From positions 4,700,001-4,764,000 of the forward strand of contig NC_058155.1 in the NCBI RefSeq assembly GCF_011075055.1: DNA of 64,000 bases. The letters run 5' to 3'. The translations under genes were made by a program, and so were the position numbers. The stretch comes from Mangifera indica. Lineage: Eukaryota; Streptophyta; Magnoliopsida; Sapindales; Anacardiaceae. Under the pieces are notes generated by a model. It was not told the DNA's origin. It worked only from the letters and a program-made list of their open reading frames with translations, and ran no database searches. Shown here piece after piece: positions 61,200-64,000 of the stretch. Position 1 is the first letter of the stretch. Every line of letters begins with the position of its first letter.

Positions 61200-62460
61200 G
61201 ACAACATCATTTGATACGCGAGAATGTTAGATAAATAGTTTTCTTTATTGAAGTCCTCATCCTCTTCGTCTAGAGAAGCATTATCTACTTCTCTTGACAT
61301 TGCTTCTCCGATCGTTGTTTTCTCTCATGTCAAGGCTCATGTTTAGCCTTTTGTCATTGAGCCCACTCCAGTCAATGCCCTTGTTGTGACCCTTGCCATT
61401 GAGCGCATATCATCAGAGTCCTCTATTATACCCTTCGCCATCGAGTGCATTTCAGACAATCCCCATGTCATTGCATAGGATTTCTACATGTAATACTTTG
61501 ATGTTGCATTAGCTTGATGGGACAATCTTATCTTGGATCAGATGACTCATTTGGAGGACATAATGACTCATATGAAGGATAAAATGACACATATGAAAGA
61601 CACGTTAACTCATCTCTACACAGATACTATTATGCAGGTTAAAAAGTTAATTAAAAATTTTTGGACACTTTAATTTAACATGTAAACCTTATAATAATTG
61701 TATATGTTGTTATAGTCTCCTCATGTCAATGATGATAGATTGTCGATAGAAGGGTCTCATATTCATTTCTCCACCCACACTCGAGGTAAGTACTAAATTG
61801 TTAAAGTATCTTGGAGGTGATATTTGAGAAATACTTTGATTACTTGTTAACTTGTGATTATTGATATTGTTATAGCGTCTATTTTTTGATAAGGGACCAT
61901 CGAGGGAAGATCCTATATTGACTTTTGTTCTGATAGTCAAGATAAGTACAACGTTGATTGAATACATTATAATATTTTTAAACACTTTGATTAACTAATA
62001 TATTTAAAAATGTTAATATAGTTAAAAGATGTTAATGATAAGAGATCATCGCATGAGGGTTTCCCATTAACACTTTCTTTGATAATTGAGGTAAGTACAA
62101 CACCGCTTGTATATATTATATTTGAATTCAACATTCGATTACCTGTTCACTTATAATTATTGATATTGTGATAATGTCCCGAGGTTGATGAGGCTTGATT
62201 GAGGAAAGATCCTATATTGACATCTACTCTGATAGTCGAGGTATGTACAACATCAATTGTATACAATGTAATCTTTGTTTTGACAAATTTTATATCTAAA
62301 GTAACAAGTACTATCATAATTTTATATCTAAATTTATAAGTATAATTACAAGTGTAATTATCTTTGGCCTTTGTCTTTTATTGAAAAACTTGATGATACA
62401 AAGCTAAGTATTAGAACAAGACTCTTATAATACTGTCTTGTATGCCTAAGTTTCTAACAT
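61200..62460 (+). pseudogene. Transposon-associated gene relic with heptad repeat and repeated mini-exons
   Basis: Plus-strand coding fragments with interspersed stops. At about 61260-61480 a Ser/Ile/Glu-rich stretch contains VIEPTPVNALVV and AIERISSESSIIPFAIE. At 61544-61639 an exon-like piece encodes four consecutive heptads (MTHLEDI, MTHMKDK, MTHMKDT, LTHLYTD) and ends at a CAG|GTTAAA donor. Four mini-exons then follow at 61716, 61876, 62029 and 62176. The relic faces the transposase at 62500-64000 tail to tail. Some plant Mutator-like elements carry a second gene (for example a Ulp1-like protease) in addition to the transposase; no protease motif is visible here, so that identity is only a possibility. 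Confidence 0.45.
61716..62240 (+). repeat. Tandem array of exon-plus-intron modules, period about 150 bp
   Basis: Four exon-like blocks (61716-61785, 61876-61941, 62029-62090, 62176-62240) end at CGAG, CAAG, TGAG and CGAG. Each is followed by a donor-like GTAAGTAC, ATAAGTAC, GTAAGTAC or GTATGTAC. The first two are preceded by an acceptor-like TTGTTATAG; the other two have degraded forms. Block ends are spaced 156, 149 and 150 bp. The encoded peptides share SREDPILT / RKDPILT and LIVK / LIIE / LIVE. Confidence 0.65.
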
Positions 62461-62499
62461 TGGCTATAAATCTGTTGTTCAATAACCTCACTTTGTGAA

Positions 62500-64000
62500 T
62501 GATGTCTATTTTTATTCACTAGACGACTTGTGTGATGATGATGGACAAATGGTAGATGGATAACATGTGTCTCCTATGCATGTAACCACTTTGATTGATC
62601 CCTTAATGGATTGACAACCTCCATGTAAATTGCATGGTAAAATACGGTGCTGTAGTAGGGATGCATCCATTGAACATAAGTAGTGAGCTTCATATGTCTT
62701 GCTACAACAATGACATACATGTAGGGAATCTATAATAGTTGAAATTTTTGACACAAACATGTCTACTCTATAAGGTCCACCAAAACGGTCACTACCTAAA
62801 ACCTCGTATCATTGAGATGTAATAAGATGTATCTCTAAGTTCGAAAACTTTCGTATACACTTGACAATCTTCTTCTCTGCCCAATGTGTTATTGGGTTGG
62901 TACAAACATCTGCAATTGATATAAATATCAACATATATGGTAAGAATAATTAAGTATAAGTATACATAAACACATTTATAACATGTCATATTATTGAATA
63001 TATATTTATATGATTTCTCCTTTCATAAAACCATCATTATAATGTACCTCTGATGAACTTAAAAAACATAGTAATAGGCAAAACATGAACGTGTCTAACA
63101 AGTGTATTGAATGACTCGACAATATTGATAGTTATTATATTGTACCCGTGGCCTGAGAAATATGCCCTTGCCAATCGATCATAACTTATCTCATATAGGT
63201 ATGCTACTGCATCAGGGTGCATACATGATAATAACTTCATTATCTTTTGAAATGAATACTTTGTATATGTCTTAATTGTTTTCCAATACATCCATGCAAC
63301 TTTTATTCTCTTCTTGTACTTGGATCGCATGTTACAGTGAAGGTGATGACAATAACATTCATGGTGCACATGGGGAAAAACTATAACCATTGTAAAGAAG
63401 ATACTAGCACATCAATATGAAATTATTACCAAATGAGGTATCTTACCAAAACAATCCTTTAACTTTGTTAAAAACCAACATCACATGTCATGATCTTTTC
63501 TAGGGCCAATGCCAAAAGCCAATAGGTATATCTGATTATTATCATCCAATGCAACCGTGATAAATAATTAGTCCAGATATCTACTATTTAATAAGGTAGT
63601 GTCAATACAAACTACTGGGCGAATATTTTTTTAGAATGCACGGATATTATAACCCAATGTCATGTAAAAGTATTTAAATTATTCTTGCTCATTCGTTAGT
63701 ATATGCATCATAGTCCCTGAATTACAACACACTAAATTATAACAATATTCCGATAACAACATAAATAACTCTTTTGGTGTGTTTTTCAATGTTTGAAATG
63801 TCTAATTTCTTGCCTGCCATGCTTGTGCATACGATTTATCAATTTTATATCAGTTAGCGATATCCACAATGATCTCTTTAGGTCTATACATATGATCAAC
63901 CAATATAAATCTTGTTCTCAAAATTTGGCTTAAGGCTTGGGTCCTAACTTGCTATGATATGGCATTATTTGATTTCTAAGACGTGTGTTGGCTATAAAAA
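62500..64000 (-). mobile_element. Decayed Mutator-like (MULE/MuDR) transposase, runs off the window
   Basis: Reading the minus strand from the right edge, successive frames give YRPKEIIVDIA..YKIDKSYAQAWQAR (63800-63900), RPVVCIDTTLLNSRYL (about 63570-63620), TVALDDNNQIYLLAFGIGP (about 63500-63560) and an open 117-codon piece (63037-63390). That piece contains FPHVHHECYCHHLHCNM, YLYEISYDRLARAYFSGHGY and NIVESFNTLVRHVHVLPIT. THWAEKKIVKCI (about 62880) and a degraded Cys/His-rich SWIM-like tail (62560-62740) follow. Order and motifs are those of plant MuDR transposases (MULE catalytic domain, then SWIM zinc finger). Several frameshifts and stops show it is inactive. The N-terminal region lies beyond 64000. 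Confidence 0.85.

Overview
This is plant nuclear DNA, most likely from a eudicot. Genes have GT-AG introns, intergenic DNA is very AT-rich and full of small inverted-repeat elements, and the recognisable genes are plant-specific: PYG7, PTAC7, a STOP1-type zinc finger, an alpha-expansin and a Mutator-like transposase. I cannot name the species.

The dominant feature is a near-identical direct duplication of about 22.9 kb. Positions 1-22906 (arm A) match 30245-53138 (arm B) base for base apart from scattered SNPs and mostly 1-nt indels. The offset drifts only from 30,244 to about 30,232. Arm A ends at a run of exactly 500 N (22907-23406). The simplest reading is that two haplotype contigs of one locus were placed end to end; a true tandem duplication is not excluded. 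Each arm holds PYG7 (photosystem I assembly, + strand), about 14 kb of repeat-rich intergenic DNA, a STOP1-like gene (+) and a small four-helix membrane protein of unknown function (-). The arms differ where it matters. Arm A has 1-nt deletions that break STOP1 and the membrane protein. Arm B has an intact STOP1 and membrane protein, but its PYG7 lacks a consensus splice donor after exon 4 (GT to AT).

Between the N gap and arm B (23407-30244) lie the last exon of PTAC7 and a five-exon 5'-3' exonuclease of the bacterial PolA-N type. Both are well conserved at protein level but carry several 1-nt indels, mostly at homopolymers or doublets, which looks more like consensus error than old decay.

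Right of arm B, 53202-64000 is single-copy within the window: a complete three-exon alpha-expansin (-), a decayed paralogue of the membrane protein, long gene-poor stretches, and a decayed Mutator-like element at the right edge. That element carries an antisense transposase and, beside it on the + strand, a relic with a heptad-repeat exon and a tandem array of exon-plus-intron modules with a period near 150 bp.

Intergenic DNA holds three foldback elements per arm with shared termini, a dispersed palindromic MITE family, and a degenerate threefold intergenic repeat. If the arms are alleles, the real gene order is PTAC7 - exonuclease - PYG7 - repeats - STOP1 - membrane protein - expansin. The first three would act in chloroplasts or organelles, STOP1 in the nucleus and expansin in the cell wall; nothing suggests they act as a unit.
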